The notes under the pieces: model-generated
Database searches by the model: none
Told to the model about the DNA's origin: nothing
Seen by the model: the letters and a program-made list of their open reading frames with translations, nothing else
Program-made: the position numbers and the translations under genes
Part shown: one piece after another, positions 23,425 to 34,504 of the stretch
How the letters are laid out: every line of letters starts with the position of its first letter
How positions within the stretch are numbered: position 1 is the stretch's first letter
Assembly (NCBI GenBank): GCA_012861695.1
Contig: JAAOOA010000589.1
Coordinates: 1-64,000, forward strand
Source: Trematomus loennbergii
Taxonomy: Eukaryota; Chordata; Actinopteri; Perciformes; Nototheniidae
Length of the DNA stretch: 64,000 nt
Direction: 5' to 3'

Positions 23425-23763
23425 TGTTGCTGCGCTAACGGATATTAGAAGCTGTTTCTACAACTTGAAAGGAAAGTCCTCTCCTGTCAGATAACGTCAG
23501 CTCAGTGAGGTAAAGGACTCTCTCAGTGTTTAGATAGTTAACTTTAGTCTAAGTTATCTCAGTGGGTCTCAAAACAGTTTGATCACCATTTATGTAATCA
23601 AGTATTTCCGAGGCACACCTTCATATGATCATTATAGTTAGGCTATAAAACAATAAGAGAATAAATGAAAAACAGGTATGAAATACTATATGACAGTAAA
23701 ACAAGAATACAGTTTAAAAGGGGAGTGATTAGTAAAATATCCTTAAAGAAAAAGTACATCTGT

Positions 23764-23875
23764 TTACAGTTCTGTTTCATATGGGGTTAAGAGATGTATC
23801 CATAGATCTCTTAATTTTGCTCTCAAATGTTGACCCCCCTAGGTAGGTAGGTAGGTAGGTAGGTAGGTAGGTAAG
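23764..23875 (+). repeat. L2 LINE fragment followed by (AGGT)n
   Basis: ACAGTTCTGTTTCATATG to CTCTTAATTTTGC matches the 5' part of the L2 copy at 56771-56830. It is followed by about eight AGGT units (23843-23872). Confidence 0.7.
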
Positions 23876-25519
23876 GACACGATGAATATCATAACATTTA
23901 ATGTAGCCTTACTATGAAGGCTGACCTAAATAAGGTGCTTTTCTACGGATTACCTTGCCACTGCACTGGTAAGGTAAAACTAGGCAGATTAAAACTAACT
24001 AACTGTATCACTATAACATGATGATGGTGATAAAGAATGCATCTAACGTTCCGCTGTTCATTAAAAAACAGCGCATTAAACAAACCATCATGCTCTTACT
24101 TGAAAACCATGCGGAAATGTCATCATCAGCAGGCCATCACGTGGTTTCCGAAAATAACCGAGTGACACGAGTAGATTTTAGCCGAGACGGCAGAAAGTTT
24201 GTCTCAAAACTCCGTGTGTGTAAAAAGACGATCCACAAGCAGAGATTTGAGATCCACGAACAGAGATTTGAGATCCACAAGCAGAAATGTGAGATCCACA
24301 AGCGCATTTTTGGTCGACAAATACAAATGGATTCACAAATGCCTGATCGAAAGTTGTAAATGTTAAAGAGATATTCAAAGCTCTTTTTTTATTTGTAAAA
24401 ATATTTTTGCGTATTTGCAGATCCGTTTTACATTTGTAAATTTATTTGTGAGTTTGCAAATCTTTTAAATGCATTTGTGGATGGTTTTACATTTACAAAT
24501 CACATATTTACACACAAATTATTTTTATGTTCACACAAATGATGAGACATATCTAAGCCCATATCAAAGGCACACAGCACTTGATACAGTCTATTATTTT
24601 AGTGCCTGTTTTTGTCAACCTCCTTATTATGCTTACTGATCCCTATCCTGTAGCCCTCATTGGAGAACTGTGTTTACTTTCCTAAACATGGCTAGTCGCA
24701 TAGCAATTTGTGGACTCTAGTTTGTCCATACTTTTTAGTTTTTTCTGATAGTGCTTTAAGTCACTCACATCTGTCTGGATCCGTGCTGGGTCTGGTCCAT
24801 AGACTGGTCTGATCCTGACGTTTGAAAAGGGAGGCAGGGGAAGCTAAATATAGTACTGGTGTTGCTACAGGTAGTTAGCCTTCTTGCTAAACCAGCTCCT
24901 TGAAAAAGAGCATGTATACTGCCTTCCTCTGTCCTTGACTCCTGCCTATGTCAGGCTGATCAGGTCCGAGCGCTTACACTTTTAGCTTTCCCTCCAGTGT
25001 CCTCCTCTCAAAGGCTGTTTCTTGAAGTGATTAAACATCATTTCCTTCTCCATATTTGCTATCTAGTTTTGTTTACACACCGTCTCCGTCTAACTCTCTC
25101 TCATTCAAACGTCAATCACTCACTCTGGCGCTCCTGCTGCTCCCTAGTTGTTGGCGGTGTCAACAGCTGCTTTGGGCGCAGTTTGATGCGCCCCGAGCTG
25201 CTCCTATCTGTGCATTGAAGAGGTGCGGACTGCGCATGCACCACTTATAACGAGAGTAGATGGGCAAAGATTTCTGCGCCCCAAGCAGGAAACACGTGAC
25301 TTATCAGTAATTTTAGACATCGTAAAACAATTGTTATCGTTATTTTATCGTCAAATGGATGGGTCAAATGCAGAATGGAAATTTCCCCTCTGTGGGACGA
25401 TTAAGGGTATATATCTTAGGTCACAGGCTCCTCCAACAGTGCAACACAATAAAACAGATAAAATAGTTAAAATAGTGCAAGTAAATACAGATGTAGCACC
25501 TAATTACGCGCGTCCCTAC
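23876..25519. other. intron, one short tandem repeat only
   Basis: At about 24228-24305 the unit GATCCACAAGCAGAGATTTGA is repeated roughly four times at 21-bp spacing. The open frame there reflects that repeat. Elsewhere I see nothing I can name. Confidence 0.45.
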
Positions 25520-25611
25520 TAGAGATGCCAGAAACTGACCATGATCAAAATCGAAAATCGGACAGCCCTGGCGAATATTAATCGATTATTCGACCCCCCC
25601 CCGCGCGTCAC

Positions 25612-25622
25612 ATTCACATTAG

Positions 25623-25672
<50 letters not shown>

Positions 25673-25683
25673 GCTAAGAGTTG
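25612..25683 (-). ncRNA. 5.8S rRNA fragment (5' 72 nt) captured in a hAT
   Basis: Read on the - strand this is ACTCTTAGCG, TGGATCACTCGGCTCGTGCG, TCGATGAAGAACGCAGC, TAGCTGCGAGAA and TAATGTGAAT, in one continuous block. It is the 5' half of eukaryotic 5.8S rRNA with about three differences (A for G near the start, one missing G in GCGGTGG, C for T before AATGTG). Homology starts at the mature 5' end and stops after AATGTGAAT. No 18S, ITS or 28S sequence adjoins it. It is a captured fragment, not an rDNA unit, and is too short to be functional. Confidence 0.92.
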
Positions 25684-25689
25684 TATATA

Positions 25690-25811
25690 TTCCCCGCGGG
25701 AGAGAAAAAAAAAAAAGTATTTTCGCAGAGCTTGCATTTGACTTCATTTGCACTTGTCAGTTCGAAGTAGTTCCACGAGGAACTCTTCTGTGGACGTGCC
25801 GCTCTGTTCAT
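25690..25811 (-). pseudogene. N-terminus of BED-finger hAT transposase
   Basis: From the ATG at 25811 the frame reads MNRAARPQKSSSWNYFELTS, then ANEVKCKLCENT. W-x-YF-x(n)-C-K-L-C is the first half of a BED zinc finger of ZBED1-type hAT proteins. The reading then runs into a poly-T tract and a short linker ending at the 5' end of the 5.8S fragment (25683). The remaining ~600 residues are gone. Upstream (25830-25970) is GC-rich, as a transposase promoter might be. Confidence 0.8.
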
Positions 25812-25967
25812 CTTTAGTTGTGTTCTCACTGTTCTGTCGCCAATAAATCAATCGCACGTGTGACGGAGAGGGAGGGGGCGGGGTCGGTGTGTAGCAGGCT
25901 GCAGCAGCAGTCTGCACTCTGCGCTGCTGGCTTCCTCCAAGTTTACAGTAAAACAAACTGGTGGTGT

Positions 25968-26720
25968 GATCATATGGAATGCCATTTAAGCCAAAATTAA
26001 ATAAATACATATATATATATAAATATGCCTATGAAATACATTCTGAAATAAATAAATGAGGCAATAAATATGTATACATGTACATTTAAATACACATTTA
26101 TTTATTTCATGGGACTTTTATTTCATAATGACACATTTATTTATTTCAAGAGACTTTTATTTCATAATGAGACATTTATTTATTTCAAGAGACTTTTATT
26201 TCATAATGACACATTTATTTATTTCAAGAGACTTGTATTTCATAATGACACATTTATTTATTTCAGGGGACTTGTATTTCATAATGACACATTTATTTAT
26301 TTCAGGGGACTTGTATTTCATAATGACACATTTCCATTTCTTATATGCAAATGAACGGGGCGTGGTTAGCTCACAGATCCAGACCAAAGCAACAGCACCG
26401 CAACACTGACTCAATAGCTCTTGTTTCACATTCAGCCTGATTTAGCTCTGGTTCTTCCTGTTTCAGCCGCAGCGGAGCCGGCTCTAAACACCGAACATCG
26501 GTTCTTAGCTGAAGTAGAAGTAGAATCATAATGAAAAGGTCAAATGTGCCTGGAGAAAACGGCTTATGCCACAATAGGATAGCAACAAGTAGTCAATTAA
26601 TCAGTTTAGCTTCGGTTGCTGTTGCATAACTGCGGTCAACTCAGCCGTCTCTCGCGTTCGCTTGGTCAAATCAGCAGCTATTCATTTTTGAGTGCGCAAT
26701 TAATAGCGCCTTTACGGTAA
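25968..26720. repeat. left arm of hAT palindrome
   Basis: The outer part (25968-26335) is the inverse complement of 29301-29680, and the inner part (about 26519-26720) of 28830-29035. The middle 26336-26518 has no partner in the right arm. The outer part includes a tandem array (26103-26335) of about six 39-bp units, TTTATTTCATAATGACAC plus TTTATTTATTTCAAGAGAC. Confidence 0.9.
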
Positions 26721-26828
26721 ACTGACACTGTTTGACTCAGTCCTAGTTTGACTGCTACAATAAAATGAAGTAGGCTACTTTTACTGTGTAATACTCTCTC
26801 AAAGTCCCCTCCTGAGAACAAAATCATG

Positions 26829-27276
26829 TAGGGCTGTGCGATTATGGCAAAAATCATAATCACGATTATTTGGGTCAATAATTGATATCACGATTATTAA
26901 ATACGATATTCATTGACTTTAAAACAAATACAAATAATAATTTGAACAGTATCTATTTAACTGTTGATTACCCTGAACGTATAATTCAACTAAAAAACCA
27001 ATACAAAAATAAATAAAATAAATGAAACATTTAAATAAATAATATCAAAATAAATACAACAAATATTTTGGAGCGCACTTCCACAAGCTACTAAACATAT
27101 ATAAATATGATAAATACAAATAAATGAGACCAAAATTAATTAGATCAAATATGTTGCAGTGCACTGTCACAACCTAGCAAAGCAAAATAATAGTTTTTTT
27201 CGATTATGTTGTTTTCGTAATTGTGGCAGGCCAAAATCAGAATTGCGATTAAAATACGATTAATTGCACAGCCCTA
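26829..27276. mobile_element. hAT MITE, 448 bp, TSD AAATCATG
   Basis: Ends TAGGGCTGTGCGATTATGGC and inverted TAGGGCTGTGCAATTAATCG, flanked by exact AAATCATG at 26821-26828 and 27277-27284. The interior is AT-rich and non-coding. It is nested in the loop of the 25520 hAT palindrome. Confidence 0.95.
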
Positions 27277-28091
27277 AAATCATGCCACTTCTGCTATATT
27301 TGATGAGAGATAAAATAATTTTTAGCCATAAGTTCTTAATAAAATTGGTACTGTTGGACTCAGTACTTGTTAGACTACTACCACAAATACAATGAAGTAG
27401 GCCTACTTTTATTGTGTACTTTTTGAGTAATACTCTGTCAAACTCCCTTCCCGAGTACAATAATGCATGTTTTTAGCTATCTTTGATGAGAGATAAAATG
27501 GTATTTTGCCAAAAGTTCTTAGTTAAATTGATAGCCTACTGTTGGACTCCGTACTACTTGGACTACTACCACAAGTACAATCAAGTACTTTTACTGTGTA
27601 CTTTTTGAGTAATACTAGGTCAAACTCCTGTCCTGAGTACATTCTTTCATGTATTCTGCTATCTTTGATAAGAGATAATATCTATATTTCAGGTATTTAT
27701 TTAAATAAGAAGTGACCTTTGAATAAATATTGCAAAACAAAGCCTATATCACCTGCAGGCTTAGCCAGTGTGTATTTCTTCCTGCACTACAAGATTTCGA
27801 TGTGTACACATCTGGGCCATTTATTGTGTAATTTCTCCAAACATATACAAATGCCTGTATTGGAGTCAAAAAGGTGCAGTCGAAGGACTTTAGCAGCATC
27901 ATAAGAGGCCAACAAGAGTGACAGGGGTGTGTCACTGTGCTGAAGGAAGGTTGTGAACAGCTATCCAGGATAGTCTCTAAAGACTTTCCAAGGGGTAACA
28001 ATGCTGCTGCTGGAGTACTGATCTAGTGGATCTAGTGTTGATGTCATCTGTCTACCTTATCCTCTTAAAATACTCTGTCTAACATTATCTG

Positions 28092-28254
28092 TACATTACA
28101 TTACATTACATTACATGTCATTTGTTAGACACTTTTATCCAAAGCGACTTACATACATTCAGTACTGTGGACAATTCCCACAGGAGCAATTTGGGGTGAA
28201 GTGTCCTCCCCTGATTCGAAGTCCAGCACACTATCCACTGAGCCACAGCCTCCC
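28092..28254 (-). repeat. tRNA-derived SINE, reverse orientation
   Basis: On the - strand it starts GGCTGTGGCTCAGTGG (box A-like) with TTCGAATC (box B-like). It continues through CCAAATTGCTCCTGTGGG and ends AAGTCGCTTTGGATAAAAGT with a (TGTAA)n tail. It is the same family as 63217-63418 but has a shortened middle. Confidence 0.8.
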
Positions 28255-28829
28255 AGTATTGTGAACGCTTTTAACGCTTATTAAATATAGCAGAAAACAT
28301 GCATTATTCTACTCAGGAGGGGAGTTTGACAGGGGATTACTCAAACACTTGATTGTACTTGTGGGAGTAGTCCAAGTAGTACTGACTCCAACAGTATCAA
28401 TTTCATGTAGAACTTGTTGCGAAAAATCATTTTATCCCTCATCAAATATAGCAGAATACATTAATTATTGTACTCAGGAGGGGAGTTTGACAAAGGATTA
28501 CTCAAGAAGTACACAGTAAAAATACTTTATTGTACTTGTGGGAGTAGTCCAAGTAGTACTGAGTCCAACAGTCCCAATTGTATTAAGAACTTATGGCAAA
28601 ATATCATTTGATCCCTCATCAAAGATAGCTAAAAACATGCATGATTGTACTCTGGAAGGGAGTTTGATAGAGTATTACTCAACAAGTACACAATAAAAGT
28701 AGCCAACTTCATTTTATTGTAGCAGTCAAACTAGGACTGAGTCAAACAGTGTCAGTTTTATTAAGAACTTATGGTACAAATGACTTGTATTGCAAAAAAA
28801 ACATCCATTATTGTACTCTTGTACAGCGA

Positions 28830-29680
28830 TTACCGTAAAGGCGCTATTAATTGCGCACTCAAAAATGAATAGCTGCTGATTTGACCAAGCGAACGCGAGA
28901 GACGGCTGAGTTGACCGCAGTTATGCAACAGCAACCGAAGCTAAACTGATTATATTGACTACTTGTTGCTATCCTATTGTGGCATAAGCCGTTTTCTACA
29001 GGCACATTTTACCTTTTCATTATGATTCTACTTGTGATAGTCGGACATGACAACCTGGGCAGCCCATGTATTGATTCCATCTGATAGCTGCTATAATACA
29101 AAAGAAAACTTCTGCCTGCTCTCCACAATGATCAATAACAGTGAACGGATGGTCAAAGTAAGGTACAAATAAACAGAATCACACGAAGCCTGGTTAGTGT
29201 TGGCTGACTTTATAAAGTGTGTTTTTTTATAAGTGTGTGGTTGCCTTCTAGTCACTTTGCTCAGCGCTACTGCTTGTTACAACTTTCATTTCAAATAAAT
29301 AAATGTGTCATTATGAAATAAAAGTCTCTTGAAATAAATAAAGTGTCATTATGAAATACAAGTCTCCTGAAATAAATAAATGTGTCATTATGAAATAAAA
29401 GTCTCTTGAAATAAATAAATGTGTCATTATGAAATAAAAGTCTCTTGAAATAAATAAATGTCTCATTATGAAAAAAAGTCTCTTGAAATAAATAAATGTG
29501 TCATTATGAAATAAAAGTCCCATGAAATAAATAAATGTGTATTTAAATGTACATTTATACATATTTATTGCCACATTTATTTATTTCAGAATGTATTTCA
29601 TAGGCATAATTATATATATATGTATTTATTTAATATTATGTATTTATTTAATTTTGGCTTAAATGGCATTCCATATGATC
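28830..29680. repeat. right arm of hAT palindrome
   Basis: Inverse complement of the left arm as described at 25968. The extra middle segment 29036-29300 (AGTCGGACATGACAACCTG, TTATAAAGTGTG) matches 31500-31740 in inverse orientation. The right arm therefore looks like the complete version and the left arm has a replaced centre. Confidence 0.85.
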
Positions 29681-29944
29681 AATGGTCATTTACAATTATT
29701 AATACTATTACTATATTAGCATTAGTCTATATTTTGGTTGAAACCAAACCAGGAAAAAAAGAAAAACATAAATATTAATAAAAAAAATATATAAATAAAA
29801 TCGAATTTTAAAAATAATCTTCGATTATGGAGACTGTAACGAATATTCGAATAATCGCTGGCATCCCTAGTCCCTACCTCAGTGGGGCCGTGACCGGCAC
29901 GGAGTCGATCCTCGCTTAAAGGAAAAACCCCCCCGCATGACCAA

Positions 29945-30530
29945 CCAGTCTCACGGCATTTCGTGTTATAGTCACGAAATTAATTTAATCTATTGATTCG
30001 TGTTCACCAACACGATTTCCCCCTTTTTTTCATGTCACACAAGAACGATTTTAAAAGCAATGTATTTCTATTGGTAGTATGTTGCGTGCCAGCACCACGT
30101 CTTTTTGTCCAGTCGGGTCTTGGAAGACCGCAAGCTGTTTGGTTCAAAAAACATTTCTTACTCAATATCTTACCCTAAGCCTAACCCTTTATTTTAAATA
30201 GTATATAATGTCTGAGTTTTTTGCCGTCCGCGAGGAAAATAAATGGGGCTCAGAGCCTCAGAAAACTGAAATCTGTATTTTTTAAATCTTTTTTTCCTTC
30301 AAATTTGTTATTTATTTGGTGCAGGCACAAAACATACTACCAATATAAATACATTGCTTCTAAAATCGTTCCTGTCAGATACTGAAATCTGTATTTTTTT
30401 AAATCTCTTTTCCTTCTAATTTGTTATTATTTACATTGCTTTTATAATTGTAATGTGTGACACGAAAAAAATTGGGAAATCGTGTTGGTGAACACGAATC
30501 ACACGAAATGCCGTGAGACTGTGTTGGCAT
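29945..30530. mobile_element. foldback MITE with CAGTCTCACGGCATTTCGTG ends
   Basis: CAGTCTCACGGCATTTCGTG and TCGTGTTCACCAACACGAT at 29948-30018 return inverted at about 30478-30527. The interior also has inverted matches (ACTACCAATA; AAGCAATGTATT). It is non-coding. Target duplication is not clear. Confidence 0.8.
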
Positions 30531-30825
30531 GACGTAGTAAATACGTTTCAGACTTGATACGCCCCCTTGATAAATTATAATGAAACCAGCTGCAATGGAT
30601 CATGGATTCTGAGCAGTGATTAAAAGCTGCCACACTGGAACTCATGTGAAATAAACAGCTGATAGATTTATCTCTGATTACTATAGCAGACCTTTGTTAA
30701 GTTGATATGTCACATTCCGTGCTAAATAAGAGACATGTAATAATTTACAAAACATCACCATGTTTTTATTTAACAAAATAATGTTGTTTAATCCACGTTG
30801 GTGTACTATGTTGATATCTGTTCGT

Positions 30826-31396
30826 TGCTCTCGCGTCCAGGAGAGAAGCTTAAAATAAGGAGACTAATGGAGTCTCTCAAAAGGTTCAAATGGGTACTTT
30901 AATTAAGTAGCGCGGAAATGGAACAAACAGAGGTAGTGAGGAGACAAAAGCAGATGTTGTCTCGCAGCTGGTCCCGTGGAAAAGAGGACGTGAACACGTT
31001 GGTTCTCGCGCTTGTATCTCTCCTTCGCTCCTCCTCTCTCGGGGCTGTGACGTGGGGGTCCGCCCTCCTCTGTCTTCTATGTCCGATATCGCGCATAACA
31101 GAGGATTTAAACGTTGTGTATTTATTGCACAACGCCTTTTCTCCTCATGGACTCATTCCTGACTTTTTATTTAATGCATTTTAACGGCTGTAATAGTTTT
31201 TAACATAAAACCAGAAGCTAACGTCACTGTTGATATCCGGAGACTTCTTCCGGTAAAGCTTTTCAAAATAAACTTTAGCAACAACGTTAGCCACAGACGA
31301 ATGCTAACCGGAAATGTTTTCAGAATAAAACCGTTTTAAGCTTACTGTATGTTTAAACAAAATTACGTCATTAAACATTGATTTTAATTTCTTACA
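30826..31396 (-). repeat. solo LTR, reverse orientation
   Basis: On the - strand it begins TGTAAGAAATTAAAATCAATG and ends CTCTCCTGGACGCGAGAGCA, a TG...CA LTR. It matches the + LTR at 35073-35832 at both ends, including TTAATTAAAGTACCCATTTG and GAGACTCCATTAGTCTC. It is about 190 bp shorter. No internal retroviral or gag-pol sequence adjoins it. Confidence 0.75.
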
Positions 31397-31479
31397 ACTA
31401 CAACTACAAAAACAATCGGTTTGTTTTTTCATCAGGAAATGCAGCCCGACTCAAACTACAACCTGAGAAACAGTTTATG

Positions 31480-31830
31480 GCGAGTACGGCAAAGTGACTA
31501 GAACGCAATAAAAAAAAACACACTTTATAAAGTCAGGCCACACTAACCAGGCTTAGTGTGATTCTGTTTATTTGTACCTTACTTTGACCATCCGTTCGCT
31601 GTCATTGATCATTGTGGAGAGCAGGCAGACATTTTGTGTTGTATTATAGCAGCTATCGGATGGAATCAATACATGGGCTGCACAGGTTGTCATGTCCGAC
31701 TATCACAAGTAGAATCATAATGAAAAATAAGCCGGTAAAATGTGCCTGTAGAAAACGGCTTATGCCACAATAGGATAGCAACAAGTAGTCAAGATAGTCA
31801 GTTTAGCTTCGGTTGCTATGCTAACATCAC
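31480..31830 (+). repeat. unit shared with the hAT palindrome
   Basis: CACTTTATAAAGTCAG, ACCATCCGTTCG, TGATCATTGTGGAGAGCAGG and AACGGCTTATGCCACAATAG match 28930-29275 inverted. The last part also matches 26550-26640. It shows that this sequence exists outside the palindrome. Confidence 0.75.
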
Positions 31831-32640
31831 CCATTTTATACCAGAGAAACATTCATAACAGCATTGTGATGCCAAACAGCGAGCAGCACAGCAGCGGTCG
31901 GTAAATGCCGCTGAAACACATATTCTAATACACAATGAACCACTGCATTCTGGAGAAAATTATAAGGGTTGAGAAATAGTTATTTAATTTAATCTGGCTT
32001 CGTATGATTAAAAGCAACACGATCATCGACCGACGCAGTCCTTCATTGTTGTTGTTGTGAGCGCCATTGGGTAGAAAATCAGCGACGTAAACGGTGACGT
32101 TGTGACGCAGCCGCGGCAGCACCAGTCGGGCTCTGGACGGTGTGAACAAAACGGGGGCTGAAAAGAAAAACCGGTTCCGAACCAGAAGAGCGCAAGCACG
32201 GACCTAGAACAGGAACCGCCTTGGTATGAAAGGGGCATTTGTTTACACACCTAATGGCCCTGTGATCTCCCACCCCCCTGTGATCGCTCTTCTCCAGCAG
32301 TAAAATGTAACTGTAGGTTTGGGTTTGCATATTTATGCTGTCGCAGTTCCTGTTGTTTCTATCTCGCATTGCCGGTATGAAAGGGTCTGTGGAAATATCA
32401 AACATTTAATAAAAGTGAAAAACAATGAACAAGACTTAACGTATTAATAATAATTAATTATATTTTTTCCGTTTTGGATGTACGATTTTTGAGGGGCGTC
32501 TCTAGTTCCCCCTCTACACAGATCCTTTTTTTTGTCCATGTCTGATTGGCTTAGAGCTTTCGCGACTGCAAACATTTTTAAACAAACATTGACCATGTAC
32601 CATTGTGGAAATACTGAAGTAAAGTAGTGCATGTATTACT
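31831..32640. other. intron with MITE-like end, otherwise unassigned
   Basis: About 32160-32235 (CCGGTTCCGAACCAGAA, CCTTGGTATGAAAGGGGC) resembles the terminus of a dispersed fish DNA transposon. GGTATGAAAGGG recurs at 32373. No gene is visible. Confidence 0.4.
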
Positions 32641-33387
32641 TAAGTACAGGTCTTGATAAATGGTATAAAACAATTAAAACATTGCAAGCTGAGGCAGTGA
32701 ACATGTTTGTAATATTATTGCCATAAAAATCACAAATTGAGTTTATTCACAATATAATACATGATAATGTATAAGTTGATTTACTTCGATCTACTGTACT
32801 TTGTAAAAACACCACAACAATATTACAAAAATTATACTGCATATTAAAGGGGACCTATCATGCAAAATGCACTTGTACGTCTTTTATACATGAATATGTG
32901 TCCCCGGTGTGTCAGGGAACTCACCAAGTGTCAGAAAACACAACCCTCTCTCTAAAAACGGGACTGCAACGGAGCTGATTATTATTTGAATTTTTCTGAC
33001 TTCAGAAAAGGGGTGCTCCGCCTATATGGGCAACTCTCCACCTATCAGGGGAATGAGAGACCGCTCGAAAGCGCTGGAGATGCTGTAGTACATATGCCAG
33101 GCCTGTAAGTGGCGCTGTAGTCTGCCACAAAAGCAGAATCAGCCCTTGCAAAAACAGGGCTGGAAAAGAGCAAATAGAGCGAAATGAGGCATGGCTTAAA
33201 TGCATGATCTGTTTGGTATTTTGAAAAAAAAACTTCACAGACATGCTTTATATAGGTATGGCCCTACAATATATGTTTCAAATATAGCATGATAGGTCCA
33301 CTTTAAATCAAACTATTGTAAAGCTAAAAGTATGAGCATAACAAATAAATAAGTGTAAACATTTACATTATTATTCTGATTATTTAA
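32641..33387. repeat. host repeat carrying two TTAA insertions
   Basis: 32740-32847 plus 33303-33387 match 58915-59080 almost base for base once the MITE at 32848-33302 is removed. Landmarks are GATTTACTTCGATCTACTGT, AAAACACCACAACAATATTA and AAGTATGAGCATAA. The 58.9-kb copy lacks both insertions. Confidence 0.85.
32848..33302. mobile_element. TTAA-flanked MITE, 455 bp
   Basis: Ends AGGGGACCTATCATGC and inverted AGTGGACCTATCATGC, flanked by TTAA at 32844-32847 and 33303-33306. TTAA duplication fits Kolobok or piggyBac. A longer relative is at 55428-56589. Absence from the 58.9-kb paralogue confirms the boundaries. Confidence 0.92.
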
Positions 33388-33719
33388 CCCTTTGGAGTCG
33401 ACCGTCACACCGGCGTGATCAGATCACATGACCTGTTCAAGCCGGTGCCGCATAAAAACAACAGTCCGGACAACATTGTCGTGTGTTTCCGTCGAAAGTA
33501 CAGTCTTTGTTTCATGCAAAAAGACCCAGTAAACACGGAGATACGATGATATAAAGTTAATACAAATATATGTCAAAAGTATGAAAAATGGAAGCACATA
33601 TTTTAATATCTTCGCCGTATTTTATCATACGGAAAATACTGGAAACTGTAGATCCTGCTCAACAGGATGTATGTGTGTTTCCGTCGAAAGTACTGGCTTG
33701 AAACTATATGCCAGTCTTT
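33388..33719 (+). mobile_element. piggyBac-like element, left fragment
   Basis: It begins CCCTTTGGAGTCGACCGTCA directly after TTAA (33384-33387). The paralogue at 59073-59076 shows TTAA without the element. It matches 36806-37140 (GTCGACCGTCAC, CGGCGTGATCAG, CCTGTTCAAGCCGG, GTAGATCCTGCTCAACAGGA). It is interrupted by the MITE at 33720 and resumes at 34505. Confidence 0.6.
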
Positions 33720-34504
33720 TGGTGCATTTCCACCATGGCGCGGAGTGCGGTTTAAGCGTGCCGTGTCGTGCCGTGCCCGTTTTTGGTTGCGCTTCCACTA
33801 GGCCTAGTTACGGCCCGGCCCGGCCCGGGGCCACTTTTTCACCTCTTTTCTGGCCCGACAAAATTGTGGTTCTATCAGGGCCAACAAACAGGGCTGAGTC
33901 GGGCTGAGTATGCTAAACTAGAGAGAGGATCGCTGGCAAGGGGGCTACAACTACAACAAGATGGACATATTTGACCGTGATTTAATTGTAATACACGTTT
34001 CAAAATGATGCCGAAGTAACAACATACTGATACCGGTTAGTAAAAACCATGAATTAATGCTTTGGCAAGTTTGCAGACAGACGGCAGGCGAAAAACCTTT
34101 TAAAATGCGTGTTTTCTAGATGGAGATTGGCTAAGCTAACGCAGTATATGCTCCGACCGTCCACACTCACAACAACGGCCTATACAGACATAAATAAAGC
34201 AGCGACTGTATTCACCATGACACAGGCAGTCTGTGGTGTGTACTTGTTTAACTTTTGTCGAGTTTCTGAACATATATAAGGAGCTGTGAGCTCTGAGTGC
34301 TAACAGCTAACGGCTGTGTTGTTTTTCTGGGGTGCTCATTGAAGATGACGTCACGGCTCCGCCTACACTGCGTTACTATAGTAACTACCCAGTTCCTAAA
34401 CTGTAATGGAAGCGCAGCATGAAGTGAGCCGGCCCTGTTAAGGCCCAACGCGGCCAAGCAGTACCGAGCGTGGCCGAGGCCGACCGTGTGGTGGAAATGC
34501 GCCA
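33720..34504. mobile_element. Harbinger-like MITE, 785 bp, TSD TTT
   Basis: Starts TGGTGCATTTCCACCATGG and ends inverted (TGGCGCATTTCCACCACACG on the - strand), flanked by TTT on both sides. The uninterrupted sequence CCAGTCTTTGTTTCATGC at about 36940 is its exact empty site. The interior is about 90% identical by eye to 53412-54197 and 61909-62695 in inverse orientation. The - strand and + strand open frames (CASTRPSYGPARPGATFSPL) recur in all copies but carry no protein signature. Confidence 0.92.

Larger units (their letters stand above)
26727..28790. repeat. palindrome loop built of repeated ~200-bp units in both orientations
   Basis: A unit with TTTTTGAGTAATACTCTGTC, CAAACTCC, TGAGTACA and AGTTCTTA lies in direct orientation near 26740-26830, 27340-27480 and 27530-27670. 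It recurs in inverse complement near 28300-28430, 28440-28620 and 28630-28780. The loop is therefore itself an imperfect palindrome around 27.7-28.1 kb. A SINE sits at the centre of symmetry. Confidence 0.8.
25520..29869 (-). mobile_element. 4.35-kb hAT element with giant internal palindrome, TSD GTCCCTAC
   Basis: Exact 8-bp duplications GTCCCTAC flank it (25512-25519 and 29870-29877). The termini are TAGAGATGCCAG and the inverted TAGGGATGCCAG, followed by related subterminal sequence rich in GATTATTCGA and AATATTCG. It carries the start of a BED-finger transposase, a 5.8S rRNA fragment and two long inverted arms. It has lost nearly all transposase coding sequence, so it could only move with help in trans. 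Confidence 0.92.

Noticed and set aside
24018..24359. 113-residue + strand ORF
   Set aside because: Its repeated IHKQRFE text comes from a 21-bp tandem repeat.
25612..25683. Functional 5.8S rRNA gene
   Set aside because: Only the 5' half is present, with no adjoining 18S, ITS or 28S sequence.
26070..26409. ORFs with repeated LFHNDTFIYFKR
   Set aside because: Translation of the 39-bp tandem unit in the palindrome arm; a mirror ORF appears in the other arm at 29311.
33581..33907. ORF containing FGCASTRPSYGPARPGATFS, conserved in three places
   Set aside because: It recurs only because the MITE recurs; frames are open in GC-rich repeat sequence, change between copies and show no protein signature.
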